NCBI GenBank assembly: GCA_963678705.1
Contig: OY783208.1
Location: forward strand, 13,079,782 to 13,143,781
Source: Panorpa germanica
Lineage: Eukaryota; Arthropoda; Insecta; Mecoptera; Panorpidae
Length of the DNA stretch: 64,000 nt
Direction: 5' to 3'
A program made the translations under genes and the position numbers. The notes beneath the pieces were generated by a model. It was given only the letters and a program-made list of their open reading frames with translations, was not told where the DNA came from and made no database searches. Positions 18,896-27,446 of the stretch are shown here, piece after piece (the stretch's first letter is position 1; each line of letters starts with the position of its first letter).

Positions 18896-19087
18896 ATGTT
18901 GGATTTTAATAGGTTTGATGAGTTTCAATTCTATGACCGATACGTTACACACAAAAGTACTTTTTATAGAGATTTTAGGAACGGTCTATTTTATAAGCTT
19001 GGAGTATCAGATTCCGGCTACGGAAGTATGGATTCCTTAGAATGGATAATGGCAGACGAAGAATTAGAAGTTAGTAATAATGAGTAA
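18896..19087 (+). CDS. Small ORF with a DSGxxS phosphodegron-like motif
   Basis: 63 codons, ATG 18896 to TAA 19085. The N-terminal half is aromatic-rich (FDEFQFYDRYV), followed by SDSGYGSMDSLEWIMADEEL. DSGYGS fits the DSGxxS consensus that beta-TrCP ubiquitin ligases bind when both serines are phosphorylated, here within an acidic tail as in known degrons. The motif is seen directly; any ligase interaction is inference. It has a more even codon composition than neighbouring AT-rich frames, arguing for a real gene. No homologue recognised. Confidence 0.45.
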   Translation: MLDFNRFDEFQFYDRYVTHKSTFYRDFRNGLFYKLGVSDSGYGSMDSLEWIMADEELEVSNNE

Positions 19088-19089
19088 GG

Positions 19090-19170
19090 TAGATAGCGCA
19101 GTGAAAGAAATCGTTGATACTTGATGCTAGACAACTGTGTTTTCGGGTTCGATTCCTGAACCGGAGCAAT
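19090..19170 (+). repeat. tRNA-derived SINE head
   Basis: GATAGCGCAGTGA (A-box-like) and, 47 bp later, GGGTTCGATTCC (perfect B box), then CTGAACCGGAGCAATACC. Overall layout matches the other SINE heads in the window, but the fold of a functional tRNA is not apparent, so it is not called as a tRNA gene. Confidence 0.6.
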
Positions 19171-19273
19171 ACCATAAAAAGTGCTAATAACTTTGAAAGA
19201 TAATGCATTTAAGGTTGGGTTTTGAAATAAGTTTTAATTTTAATAAATATAGTATAGGGAGGGGGGATTAGAG

Positions 19274-19281
19274 TATATAAG
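19274..19281 (+). promoter_or_regulatory. Putative TATA box
   Basis: TATATAAG follows a G-run (GGGAGGGGGGATTAGAG), 79 bp upstream of the preferred ATG at 19353. A transcription start near 19305 would suit it. It is the clearest core-promoter-like site in the Polinton left arm. Confidence 0.4.
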
Positions 19282-19352
19282 CTGTGGATATTTTATATTT
19301 TCTTCAGTTACAAATAAATATTTTAACAAGTTTACCTAAACATTTTATAATA

Positions 19353-19907
19353 ATGGCTTATCGTTACAAACCATATCCAATGTTTAATAAAAATAAAAAG
19401 TTAAGTTTTGATATTGATGAATCCGATTCTAAAATAATATATGATGATTCTATATATTTATTAAAATCATTATATTATTTAAATAACAGTAAATCAAAAC
19501 AAGCATTAGTTGGAATTAAAGTAAATAATTTATGTGAAGCCATTTTGAAAATAGAAAAGGTTAAAGGAAATGGCGTTATTATATCAGAGCAAGATTGGAA
19601 TACCCTGTTAAATAATAAAAACAACATTTCCAATTATTTTAAAGGAAGTGAATATTTAGATCAGCCTCACATAACCTTATCAAATTACACAATACATTTT
19701 CAAACTTTCTATGAAAAGCCAACTATGGTTCTTGAACAAAATATACAATGTCAACAGCAAGATTTCAATGAACAAAAACTTAAATCATCTTCTGTTAATT
19801 TACAGAAAGAATCTTGGGACAACTTGCTTAATATATCTCATTGTATAACAGTGACATTAAAAAATTATAATTTGTGTTCTAAATTAGTGGATAAATCTTT
19901 ATATTAA
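19353..19907 (+). CDS. Unrecognised Polinton protein with internal repeat-like halves
   Basis: 184 codons from ATG 19353 (MAYRYKPYPMF), preferred over 19284 because it lies suitably behind the TATA-like site. Two segments look alike: ISEQDWNTLLNNKNNISNYF in the first half and LQKESWDNLLNISHCI in the second, each after a beta-rich stretch (QALVGIKV and PHITLSNYTIHF). This suggests a duplicated small fold. The next ORFs (19920-21000) may belong to the same family. No enzyme motif, transmembrane segment or signal peptide seen. Probably an element-specific structural or DNA-associated protein; function unknown. Confidence 0.55.
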   Translation: MAYRYKPYPMFNKNKKLSFDIDESDSKIIYDDSIYLLKSLYYLNNSKSKQALVGIKVNNLCEAILKIEKVKGNGVIISEQDWNTLLNNKNNISNYFKGSEYLDQPHITLSNYTIHFQTFYEKPTMVLEQNIQCQQQDFNEQKLKSSSVNLQKESWDNLLNISHCITVTLKNYNLCSKLVDKSLY

Positions 19908-19919
19908 GTTCAAAATAAT

Positions 19920-20177
19920 TTGTTTAATGTGTTAAAGGATACTCAAAGTATAAATTATAAAAATCACAATAATAATTTTTATAAGTGTTTTATTAAAAAT
20001 AATATAAATAACCATATTGATTTAAATAATAATTTAAGCCATATATCATCAAAAATAAACTTGGAACTGTTGGAACAAGAAATAAAAATTTTGTGCATAG
20101 ACTTTTTTAAAATTAAATTATACAATAACGCTCAAGAATATATATATGACTTATCAAAAAATGGAATCGATTTTTGA
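19920..20177 (+). CDS. Unrecognised small ORF
   Basis: About 85 codons, Asn/Lys-rich, overlapping the next gene's ATG at 20146. Its initiator is TTG in the reading given; the nearest ATG is at 19926. It may be the broken C-terminal continuation of the preceding ORF, since only 12 bases separate them. No family recognised. Confidence 0.35.
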   Translation: MFNVLKDTQSINYKNHNNNFYKCFIKNNINNHIDLNNNLSHISSKINLELLEQEIKILCIDFFKIKLYNNAQEYIYDLSKNGIDF

Positions 20178-21000
20178 TTTGGAAGATTTATTATTTGTAG
20201 AAAATATTCATATTGATGATAGCGAGCTATTAAATTTAGATATTGATCCTTCACTTTTTGACGAAGATTTTTTATTAACTGAATCATTAAATGCAGACAT
20301 TGAGATACAGAAAATATCAGAAATTTTAACTTCTTTAAACAATGAGGAGGATTTTAAAAATTTTGAACCTATTAACACAAATTTGACTTCTACTAAATTA
20401 ACAGCAGTTCCATTTTTATTTAATGAAGTACCTATATTATTAAAGGAAGATATGTATTCAATCAAAATAGGATTAAATTGTACTAATCAGTTTGAACCAG
20501 AAATTTATATTTACAATAAATACAATTTTGGGCTAAAATTCAATTTAGGTGATTATTTTGAACTTATAGAGCACATACAGCAAATGATTAATATGTTTAA
20601 TGGACAATTGTTTATACCATCCAATGTTCTAATAGGATCAAATTATAAAATAAATATATTTAATCCAAATAGTATTTCAATTACATCAAATTGTAAAACT
20701 TATATATCCGCGTTTTTAAATATTTATGATTTAATACATATCATGTCTTTAAATTATTATAATAATTTTAGTATTACTCATTTTTCTTGCATGCAGATTA
20801 ACTTATTAAATACATATAATCTATTTTTAAATAAAATCGTAATATGTTTAAAAAATAAAAATATTGGTGTTTCCAAAGAGGTTTTAACTCAATTTTTATT
20901 TCATGAATGTCAAGAAATAAATTATGATGATATACTATTAAGAATGATAATATTATCAAATATTATAATCAATATTATCAAAGTCTTATGTATTGGATGA
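20146..21000 (+). CDS. Unrecognised Polinton protein, 284 residues
   Basis: Open frame. A better start is probably ATG 20161 (MESIFDLEDLLF). The first 75 residues are strongly acidic with hydrophobics (IDDSELLNLDIDPSLFDEDF), resembling an activation domain. The remainder is beta-rich (YSIKIGLNCTNQF, YKINIFNPNSISITS) and may share the repeated fold of the 19353 ORF. It is co-directional with the three ORFs before it and convergent with the minus-strand capsid block. No homologue recognised; a transcription regulator is one possibility. Confidence 0.5.
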   Translation: MTYQKMESIFDLEDLLFVENIHIDDSELLNLDIDPSLFDEDFLLTESLNADIEIQKISEILTSLNNEEDFKNFEPINTNLTSTKLTAVPFLFNEVPILLKEDMYSIKIGLNCTNQFEPEIYIYNKYNFGLKFNLGDYFELIEHIQQMINMFNGQLFIPSNVLIGSNYKINIFNPNSISITSNCKTYISAFLNIYDLIHIMSLNYYNNFSITHFSCMQINLLNTYNLFLNKIVICLKNKNIGVSKEVLTQFLFHECQEINYDDILLRMIILSNIIINIIKVLCIG

Positions 21001-21067
21001 AATATCAAAAATATTGTAATTCCATCATTTATAATATATAAAAATTTAAAATGTATTTTTTTTTTTT

Positions 21068-21442
21068 TTATTTATTTATTAAGGTATAACTATTTCCATA
21101 AGAATCATAGTATAAATTAAAATTACAATCACAACAGTTTCTTATTTGACATGGAGGTTCATCTCTTTGTATTCTTCCTTTGTTATAATGTTTGTAGCAT
21201 AACCGACGCCCCTGCATATTGTGATCTACTTTTAAATGTATTGGAAGCCGGTTCCAGTTTTGTTCAATATCGGTGGAAAACATTATATAATGCAAAAAGA
21301 ACTCTATTGGTAGTAAATGCAGCTCATCGTCCGTAAGATTATCTAGTAAACACTCACTTTCTTTGTATTTTTTTAGAACAGCTCCAACTTTTGAAATCGT
21401 TTTCGAAACTTGTTCATGATCATTTAAAAATTTATAATCCAT
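21068..21442 (-). CDS. Unrecognised Cys-rich small protein
   Basis: 124 codons, intact. The N-terminal part is helical (VSKTISKVGAVLKKYKESE, then LTDDELHLLPIEFF). The C-terminal third has C-x-H and CQIRNCCDC clusters that could bind zinc. It lies just downstream of the major capsid gene on the same strand. No known domain recognised. Confidence 0.5.
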   Translation of the reverse strand: MDYKFLNDHEQVSKTISKVGAVLKKYKESECLLDNLTDDELHLLPIEFFLHYIMFSTDIEQNWNRLPIHLKVDHNMQGRRLCYKHYNKGRIQRDEPPCQIRNCCDCNFNLYYDSYGNSYTLINK

Positions 21443-21505
21443 TATTTGGTTATGAGATGGTTACTCTTTAATGACTTTAAAGATACTAATCATTATTTAT
21501 AATGG

Positions 21506-22713
21506 TTATGTAATTTTATTAAAAATTCCAGATAATGGTTTATACTCAACAATCCGGTCATGTAATATTAAACAATAAGCATGAACGTAGTCTACAATAT
21601 TTTCAGATGTTTCTAATTCAAGCCTTATATCAACTGGAGCAGGTTTTAGAAATTCTTTCTGTTTTGAACAATCTATTACTATTAAAGGTGCATTTTCTTT
21701 AAAATTCTTTAAATTTAAAATGGGATTCGGCTCTTTATCATAGTATGATTTTTGGAAATTAGCATACATTTCATATGCTATTGCATACTTATTATTGTCA
21801 TAATCAAGATTAGGATTATCATAGGGGTAGACATCAGAATTAAGTATAGTTTTACGTTTCTTAAGGTACAAGTGTGAAATTTACTCATATCCTTTGTAAT
21901 ATCGTCTTTACCTTCTCTTTGTAACCCTAATATAACATAGCGTGGCTTTTCAAGTGCTGTAGATGTTTTAATAGACCAAGATTTATTTGTCGTGCGTGGC
22001 AACGCTGGATATTCGTACAAGTCCCAACTTCGAAAGCCAATATACAATGATTTATCGAGTTCTATTGTTTGTAATAATTCTAATTTCTTGTTGTCTGATA
22101 CATTTATATTAGGCATACGCCATTGAATCTTTTCAATTGTTATTGATGGTGTTATTTCTTCCTTTTTACTTATCCAAATTGCGTTATTATCGTTTTTTGA
22201 TCGAATTAATATTAATTCATGCTTTACTGGTAATATAATTTTTTTAAAGTCTTCACAGAATCCAAATATTGTTTTAAGAGGAATACAAACACTAAAATTT
22301 CCGTTATCATCTAATAAATTGTTACTTTTATAACGCCACCCCAAGTTTTCAAGTTGCAACTCATTGTTATTATATGAAACATGTCCTTTCATAGTAGTGG
22401 TTATACCAGGATTTTTATTTGAATCAATTTTAACCGAATTTATTTCATATTTTATACTTTCAAATAGGTATAAAATACCATTTAATATGAAAACAGGTGT
22501 AGATTTTGAAGTGTCTTTTGTTCACCTTACCTTTTTGTTACCTTCAATGTATAAGTAAGATTCCGAGGGTAATGTATATACATTATGTTGATTTATTGGT
22601 ATACGAATTTCGTCATTATATTCATAGCTGGTTGTGTTATATGGACTGTATGAATGTATTTCATATTGGCTTAATGATTCGTCAAAGAGAATTTTATCTT
22701 CAATATTAAGCAT
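21506..22713 (-). pseudogene. MCP: Major capsid protein (double jelly roll), frameshifted
   Basis: Three minus-strand frames together cover a Polinton major capsid protein. 22713-22522 holds the N-terminus (LFDESLSQYEIHSYSPYNT, NDEIRIPINQ, YTLPSESYLYIEG). 22519 to about 21860 holds IEKIQWRMPNI, GFRSWDLYEYPALP and TALEKPRYVILGLQ. 21871-21506 holds YPYDNPNLDYDNNKYAIAY, IVIDCSKQ, PVDIRLELE and AYCLILHDRIVEYKPLSGI. Two frameshifts, near 22520 and 21865, break it. The protein would form the icosahedral capsid lattice. Family assignment rests on several characteristic blocks in the right order and on the capsid-gene neighbourhood. Confidence 0.85.
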
Positions 22714-22868
22714 ATGAGCGGGTATTGTAGAGTATTTATTTTAAATCCTAACGACTTAAGAAACTGTTTATTTTTTAATGTTATCCTCTTAAAAGGCTTG
22801 GTTGGACTACGCTGAGTTTGATTAAACGACGAAATATATATTGTTTTTAAATTATGAGATATACCCAT
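22671..22868 (-). CDS. Small conserved-type Polinton protein between the capsid genes
   Basis: 65 codons. The segment RITLKNKQFLKSLGFKIN resembles the short C-terminal signature of small Polinton proteins, usually ending near LGxKx. Here the frame reads on for about 19 more residues into the major capsid gene start. Its ATG overlaps the stop of the minor capsid gene (TAATG at 22866-22870), suggesting coupled translation or a compact bicistronic message. Function unknown. Confidence 0.5.
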   Translation of the reverse strand: MGISHNLKTIYISSFNQTQRSPTKPFKRITLKNKQFLKSLGFKINTLQYPLICLILKIKFSLTNH

Positions 22869-23605
22869 TATTGAATCTTTCGTATGTGTAATCTGCAGGA
22901 AATTTTTTCTTTTCTAAAATTGATAAGTTCACCTTCTTTATTAACAATTTTTATAGAAATATTATCTATTTTCTGTACAACGATTGGAAGATAAATGATT
23001 TGCTTTGGAATTTCTATTATCTTATATCCTGGTGGAACAGCAGGTGAAAACTCATGAATTGTGTGTACTAAACGTCCGTTTAGATAGGAACCGGATGTAA
23101 TATTACATTCAATACGTATGTTATTTACTTTAATAATGTTTACCGGTAAGTTAGATATATGTAATTTATTAGGGTCTAATACTTGCTTATTAAATCCTAG
23201 TAATGAACCAATACAATTATCTTTCGAAAAATCAATTTTTTCCGTACATATTATCTCACTTTGAAGGGTATTTGTATTTGCAGTTAAATTTAAAAATACT
23301 TCTTTTATTTGCTTATCAGCTTTGTCCTTAAATTCGCTGTTGTGTTTTATTACTCTAGAATCACCAATGCCTAACCTTAAATATTCCTGAATATCTTCCA
23401 ATTCATATGAACCCACTGGTATTGAAATAACTTTACCATCTCCATAATAAAATTTATTGTTAGTGTCGTAAATGTTTGGTATTGAATTAAATGTCTGAAA
23501 GTCGACTATTCTCAATTCAAACTGTTCATCATACAAATCTATAGGAGGAAAAATATCGGCGCTTAATACGGATTCATTTCCAATAATTGTAAATGTCATA
23601 GACAT
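22868..23605 (-). CDS. mCP: Minor capsid (penton-like) protein
   Basis: 245 codons, intact; ATG at 23599 (MTFTIIGNES) is the likelier start. Blocks typical of the Polinton single-jelly-roll minor capsid are visible: FPPIDLYDEQFELRIVDFQT near the N-terminus, GSYELEDIQEYL, DNCIGSLLGF, and the C-terminal GYKIIEIPKQIIYLPI followed by NFRKEKISCRLHIRKI. It would occupy the fivefold vertices. Neighbours are the protease upstream and the small LGF protein downstream. An A/T homopolymer run (23607-23624) just before the start is the only irregularity. Confidence 0.8.
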   Translation of the reverse strand: MSMTFTIIGNESVLSADIFPPIDLYDEQFELRIVDFQTFNSIPNIYDTNNKFYYGDGKVISIPVGSYELEDIQEYLRLGIGDSRVIKHNSEFKDKADKQIKEVFLNLTANTNTLQSEIICTEKIDFSKDNCIGSLLGFNKQVLDPNKLHISNLPVNIIKVNNIRIECNITSGSYLNGRLVHTIHEFSPAVPPGYKIIEIPKQIIYLPIVVQKIDNISIKIVNKEGELINFRKEKISCRLHIRKIQ

Positions 23606-23695
23606 ATTTTTTTTTTTTTTTTTAACCTTTCACGATAAGCTTAGATACAGTAATAACAAAAATAAAAATAAAATTCATGCATTTATACGAATATG

Positions 23696-24046
23696 TTATT
23701 TATTATAAATATAAGAATTTGAATACAAAAAGTGTAAGCATAAATGTCCACAATTTACAGTATTAAATTTTTGAAATCTATCATAGTTATATTGAATAGT
23801 ATTACTTTTAAAGTATTCAATTGCTTCTATTGGAGGTTGAAGGTTACCAAAACTATCAAAATATAAAATATTTTTATTTCTTTTTATGTAAGCTACCCAA
23901 TGTGTTCCTGCTGATGTTTTATCATCTAAATTTATTATACCAGATTTATTTATATACATTTTTTTAGGCAAATTATTTCTCATGAATACCCCTCTAAAGT
24001 GAGGGATATTGAATTTTTTTGCATATTTTTTTAAATCAACATCAGT
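23696..24046 (-). CDS. PRO: Adenain-like cysteine protease (C5/Ulp1 fold)
   Basis: Open frame from about 24046 to 23696. An ATG occurs at 23983, but the frame and likeness continue upstream (LKKYAKKFNIPHFRGVFMRN), so translation probably begins inside the end of the preceding gene. Motifs: GTHWVAYIK (catalytic His), YFDSFGN (acidic residue), QYNYDRFQKFN and NCGHLCLHFL (catalytic Cys with oxyanion region). It processes capsid proteins in adenoviruses and is assumed to do so in Polintons. The C-terminus after the Cys block is short but within family range. All catalytic residues are present. Confidence 0.8.
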   Translation of the reverse strand, partial: TDVDLKKYAKKFNIPHFRGVFMRNNLPKKMYINKSGIINLDDKTSAGTHWVAYIKRNKNILYFDSFGNLQPPIEAIEYFKSNTIQYNYDRFQKFNTVNCGHLCLHFLYSNSYIYNK

Positions 24047-24050
24047 AGCT

Positions 24051-24896
24051 TTAACGGAAGTTTTTTGGATACGGATTAATATATAATCCTAACCCTTTTT
24101 TATAAGGTTTTAAATAAATTCCTTTGCCAGATTTTTCAATAGCAATTGCCTCCATAGTTTGGTTATGTTTTTGAGTTTCTGCTAACATTTTTTTTGCATC
24201 CTTTGCCTCATTTATTGCTTTTGCAACACCTGCAACACCACCTGCCAATCCACCTAGTGCTGATAATCCCGCAAATAATGGAATTAGAAATGGTAGAAAA
24301 CCACCTACTTTTGGTATAGGAATTATTTTTAGTTTATTAACTTTAAATTTTGACTTTTTATTAATTGATTGTTTTGCGGCTTGTGATGCAATTTTAATAG
24401 CTTTTGACACACTTTTAGGATTATCAGGGTTAATTAAAGTATATTTTAGCGCACCACGAGCATTAAGAATAGCTTTCTTTAATGCTGCTATACTATGCTT
24501 GACCTTTCCGCTACCCTTTATTTTCTTCTTTTTAATTTTTTTATTTCGTTTCAACCCCATTCCAAGTTTCGGTTTTATATTCATGATATTAGCAACAAGT
24601 AATGATGCTAAACGTTCACTTAACTTTGAATCTTTAGAAAAATATTGATTCCAAGCTTTCTCAATCAGTATTTTATCAGCTACGTGTCTTTTACTTAAAT
24701 CTTTATAGCGGTGATATGCAATGTCATGTTCTTTGCAAGATGAGTCCAATGCATTAACTCCTTAAACTCCATGGTTTAAACGTTTTATTAAACGTGTTCC
24801 AGGACCGCAATAGTTGTACCCAGGCAAATGCAATTCAAAAGGTAATTTATTGATTAGTTTATCAATAAGTCCATCTCCCTTCTTAACTTTTATCAT
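24051..24896 (-). pseudogene. PLA2-like (parvovirus VP1-type) capsid-associated protein, one stop
   Basis: 281-codon frame from ATG 24896 interrupted by one TAA at 24762-24764. Before the stop it has LPGYNYCGPGTRL, the calcium-binding loop of the VP1-type phospholipase A2. After it come DSSCKEHDIAYHRY (catalytic His-Asp pair) and KHVADKILI-like helices. Then follow a Lys-rich region (NKKIKKKKIKG), a hydrophobic Ala/Gly/Leu segment (LIPLFAGLSALGGLAGGVAG) and a C-terminal YLKPYKKGLGLYINPYP. The layout of PLA2 domain, basic linker and membrane-active helix suggests membrane penetration during entry. The domain is known in parvoviruses and some Polintons; the role here is inference. Confidence 0.75.
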
Positions 24897-25009
24897 ACTG
24901 AACAAAGTATGTGCTTTCAACCAATTTTATACTTTATAATATTTTAATATATAAAGATTAAACATTTAAAATGTATTCTATTAGTTTATAACACATGCCT
25001 GGTTAAACA
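24897..25009. promoter_or_regulatory. Divergent promoter region
   Basis: Only 113 bp separate the minus-strand capsid block from the plus-strand ATPase. It holds TATATAAAG on the plus strand (about 24950-24958) and TATAAAGTATAAAA read on the minus strand (about 24926-24940). Each is at a plausible distance from its ATG. Promoter activity is inferred. Confidence 0.4.
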
Positions 25010-25710
25010 ATGAAGTTTGTAAAGCAAAAACAAACTCTTTCTGTAAAGAATGTAGAAAATCAAAATAATTGTTACATTATTAATCAAAGACATGGACCAC
25101 TTTTACCAAACGACATTAGATGTATTATTTGTGGACCTGCAAACTGTGAAAAAACTAATGTTATGTTTAAGCTGATTAAACATCTAAATGGGTTGCGGTT
25201 TAAAAATATATACATTTATTCAAAATCTTTATATCAACCAAAATATCAAATGTTACAACAAATTTTAAATAAAATTAAAGGTATGGGATACTATACATAC
25301 TCTGATAACGATGAGATTATTAGACCTGAAAATGCAAAACCACATTCAATTTTTATTTTTGATGATGTTGCATGCGATAAACAGAATAATATTCGTAATT
25401 TCTTTAGCATGGGCCGTTACAATTTGATAGATTGTATTTATTTATGTCAGACATATAGTAAAGTTTAAAACAGTTGATACGAGATAATACTAATTTTATT
25501 ATATTATTCAAGCAAGATGACTTAAATTTAAAGCATATATATGACGATCATGTCAACTTTGACTTTCCGAGTTTTCAAGAGTTTAGGCAAGTTTGTAATT
25601 TATGTTGGAACTCTAATAAATATGCATTTATGGTAATAGATAAAAATTGTGACTTAAATAAGGGGCGATACAGAAAAGGATTTGATATGTTTTTAGATAT
25701 AACCAAGTAA
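25010..25710 (+). pseudogene. ATP: Packaging ATPase (FtsK/HerA type), frameshifted
   Basis: First frame 25010-25468, second about 25467-25710; a one-base loss near 25465 shifts the frame. Visible are IICGPANCEKTN (Walker A region), HSIFIFDDVACDKQ (Walker B), FFSMGRYNLIDCIYLCQTYS (sensor-like), and after the shift IRDNTNFIILFKQDDLNLKHIYDDHV. The P-loop has Glu where the second invariant Gly is expected, explained by a single G-to-A change, so ATP binding would be lost even without the frameshift. It would pump DNA into the capsid. Divergent from the capsid operon-like block. Confidence 0.85.
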
Positions 25711-25870
25711 CTTTTGCAATAATAATCAGTGTTGAGGTAACCATCTTGATAATAACATACGCACCTACACATTTATATCAACGTAATCTTAATAAACGTA
25801 GAAATTACGTTACTTTACGTTTAAATATACGTTAATTTACGTTAAAATATATGTCACAGTACCTGTTACC

Positions 25871-27134
25871 ATGTTTAAATCCAAGAAATATACAAAAAAA
25901 GCAAACAAAAAAAATTATGAAGGATTAAATAGAAATAATAAACATAAAATTGATAATATTAGTAGTAATAAACATAAATATTAACAAATAACACGTGATA
26001 TTATTAAATCAAGCGATTCTATAAGACAAAAGTATCTTGCATTAAAACTAGGGAAATCTGAGGCACAAAGGTACCTTGACAAACAGCTTGAACCAATAAC
26101 TACACCACTAAATATACCAGCTAATAAAAGTACTTCAAATATTAAATTAGTGCAACCAATCAAAACAAGATATTGATACAAAACCGTATGACTTAAAGGT
26201 TAAAACAATTAAATATAAATTAGATAAAATATTAAAAGAACCACTAGACACCACATCGACACCAGAAAATATATCATTAGCAGGTGAAAAACCAAGTATA
26301 ACGCAAGAACCAGCAATGGAACTTAGTCAGTTAGATGATGAGGTTTTTGAAACAAATGAACCCTTAGAATATAGTAGAGTACAAGATCCAAACTTATTTA
26401 AGACATCTATAGAACTGTCTGAAGTTGAAGAGAATCTTAAAAAACAAGTTGATAAATACGCCTTTCAATATTTAATTGATTTTAATAGACGAGAAGGTGA
26501 TCCTAGTATATTTGATCATACATTTGGTATAAATTTAGAAGATGGTAATTTAATATTAGGAAAAACACTGGTTACGTTTGATAAAGAGGGTATTATAATA
26601 GGAAATAAAAAATATAAGTCATCTCCCGGATTATATGAATTGCTTTTTAAAATAGATCCAAGCGCAAATATTTATAGTCAGGAAGATTTAGAGAATTATA
26701 AAACAATTTTAACTGATTCAAATGCACATAGAACATTATATTTACCTAGTGGTAAAACTAAATCTAACAAAGGTATAAAATATAAAAAAATTTTATCGCT
26801 ATTATTTCCTCCTCAAACAAAATTAAGTGCCCCAGCGTCTTCAACATCATATTCTTCAGAAAGATTACAAAACGTTCGATCAAGACTTTTGCAGAGTACG
26901 TCCTCAGTTGGTTTACAAAATAAAAAACGTTTAGGAGGTGGCTTAAGTAATTTAATACCAAACTTTATGACTTTAAATAATAATTAAAAGGATTTCATTT
27001 ACTGGGATGACCCAAATGAATTAGTTAAAAGATTACGACTACTTATTAGTTCAAAAATGGCGGGCAATACATCACATGATAATGAAATTATTTCAGTAAT
27101 TGAAGAGTTAAAAGAAGCTAATATTATTATATAA
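25871..27134 (+). pseudogene. Conserved Polinton protein (WDDPNELV type), broken
   Basis: Start ATG 25871. The frame is stopped by TAA at 25982-25984, shifted near 26165, open 26181-26984, stopped by TAA at 26985-26987, then in phase again to TAA 27132-27134. Blocks: IRQKYLALKLGKSEAQRYL, PSIFDHTFGINLEDGNLILG, YKSSPGLYELLF, YKTILTDSNAHRTLYLPSGK and the C-terminal YWDDPNELVKRLRLLISSKM...NEIISVIEELKEA. This domain set (I believe Pfam DUF8207) is typical of Polinton-borne genes. Function is unknown. Position after the ATPase and before the integrase fits the element type. Confidence 0.75.
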
Positions 27135-27190
27135 ATACTTAAACACATTTCCTTCTTTTTCATTAATTTATAACTACTCATGTAAGTAAC

Positions 27191-27418
27191 ATGACTATTA
27201 ACAAATTTGGAGTACACATACATAAGAAAAAAATTACTCGGCACGAAACAGTATTAAAAAATGATTTAATTATTATAGATAGACGTTTAAAAGCTGCAGA
27301 GAAAGATATTCATGATGCTTATATTAATAACTTTCAAAACTTTATTGAAGTAAATAAAAAAATTGCAACATTAATTACAGAATTAAAAACAAAACATAGT
27401 TTAGATATTAGTTCTTGA
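27191..27418 (+). CDS. Small conserved-type Polinton protein
   Basis: 75 codons, intact, ATG 27191 (MTINKFGVHIHKK). Lys-rich, helical (VLKNDLIIIDRRLKAAEKDI, then a coiled-coil-like heptad pattern to the end). It lies 28 bp before the integrase gene on the same strand, the place of a short helical protein in many Polintons. Function unknown; possibly a virion or integrase-associated factor. Confidence 0.55.
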   Translation: MTINKFGVHIHKKKITRHETVLKNDLIIIDRRLKAAEKDIHDAYINNFQNFIEVNKKIATLITELKTKHSLDISS

Positions 27419-27446
27419 TAAATTGTGTATAATAATAATAATAAGT

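Noticed and set aside
19090-19170. Functional tRNA gene
   Set aside because: A- and B-box-like sites are present, but a complete acceptor stem and anticodon arm cannot be formed. The same layout recurs in SINE copies.
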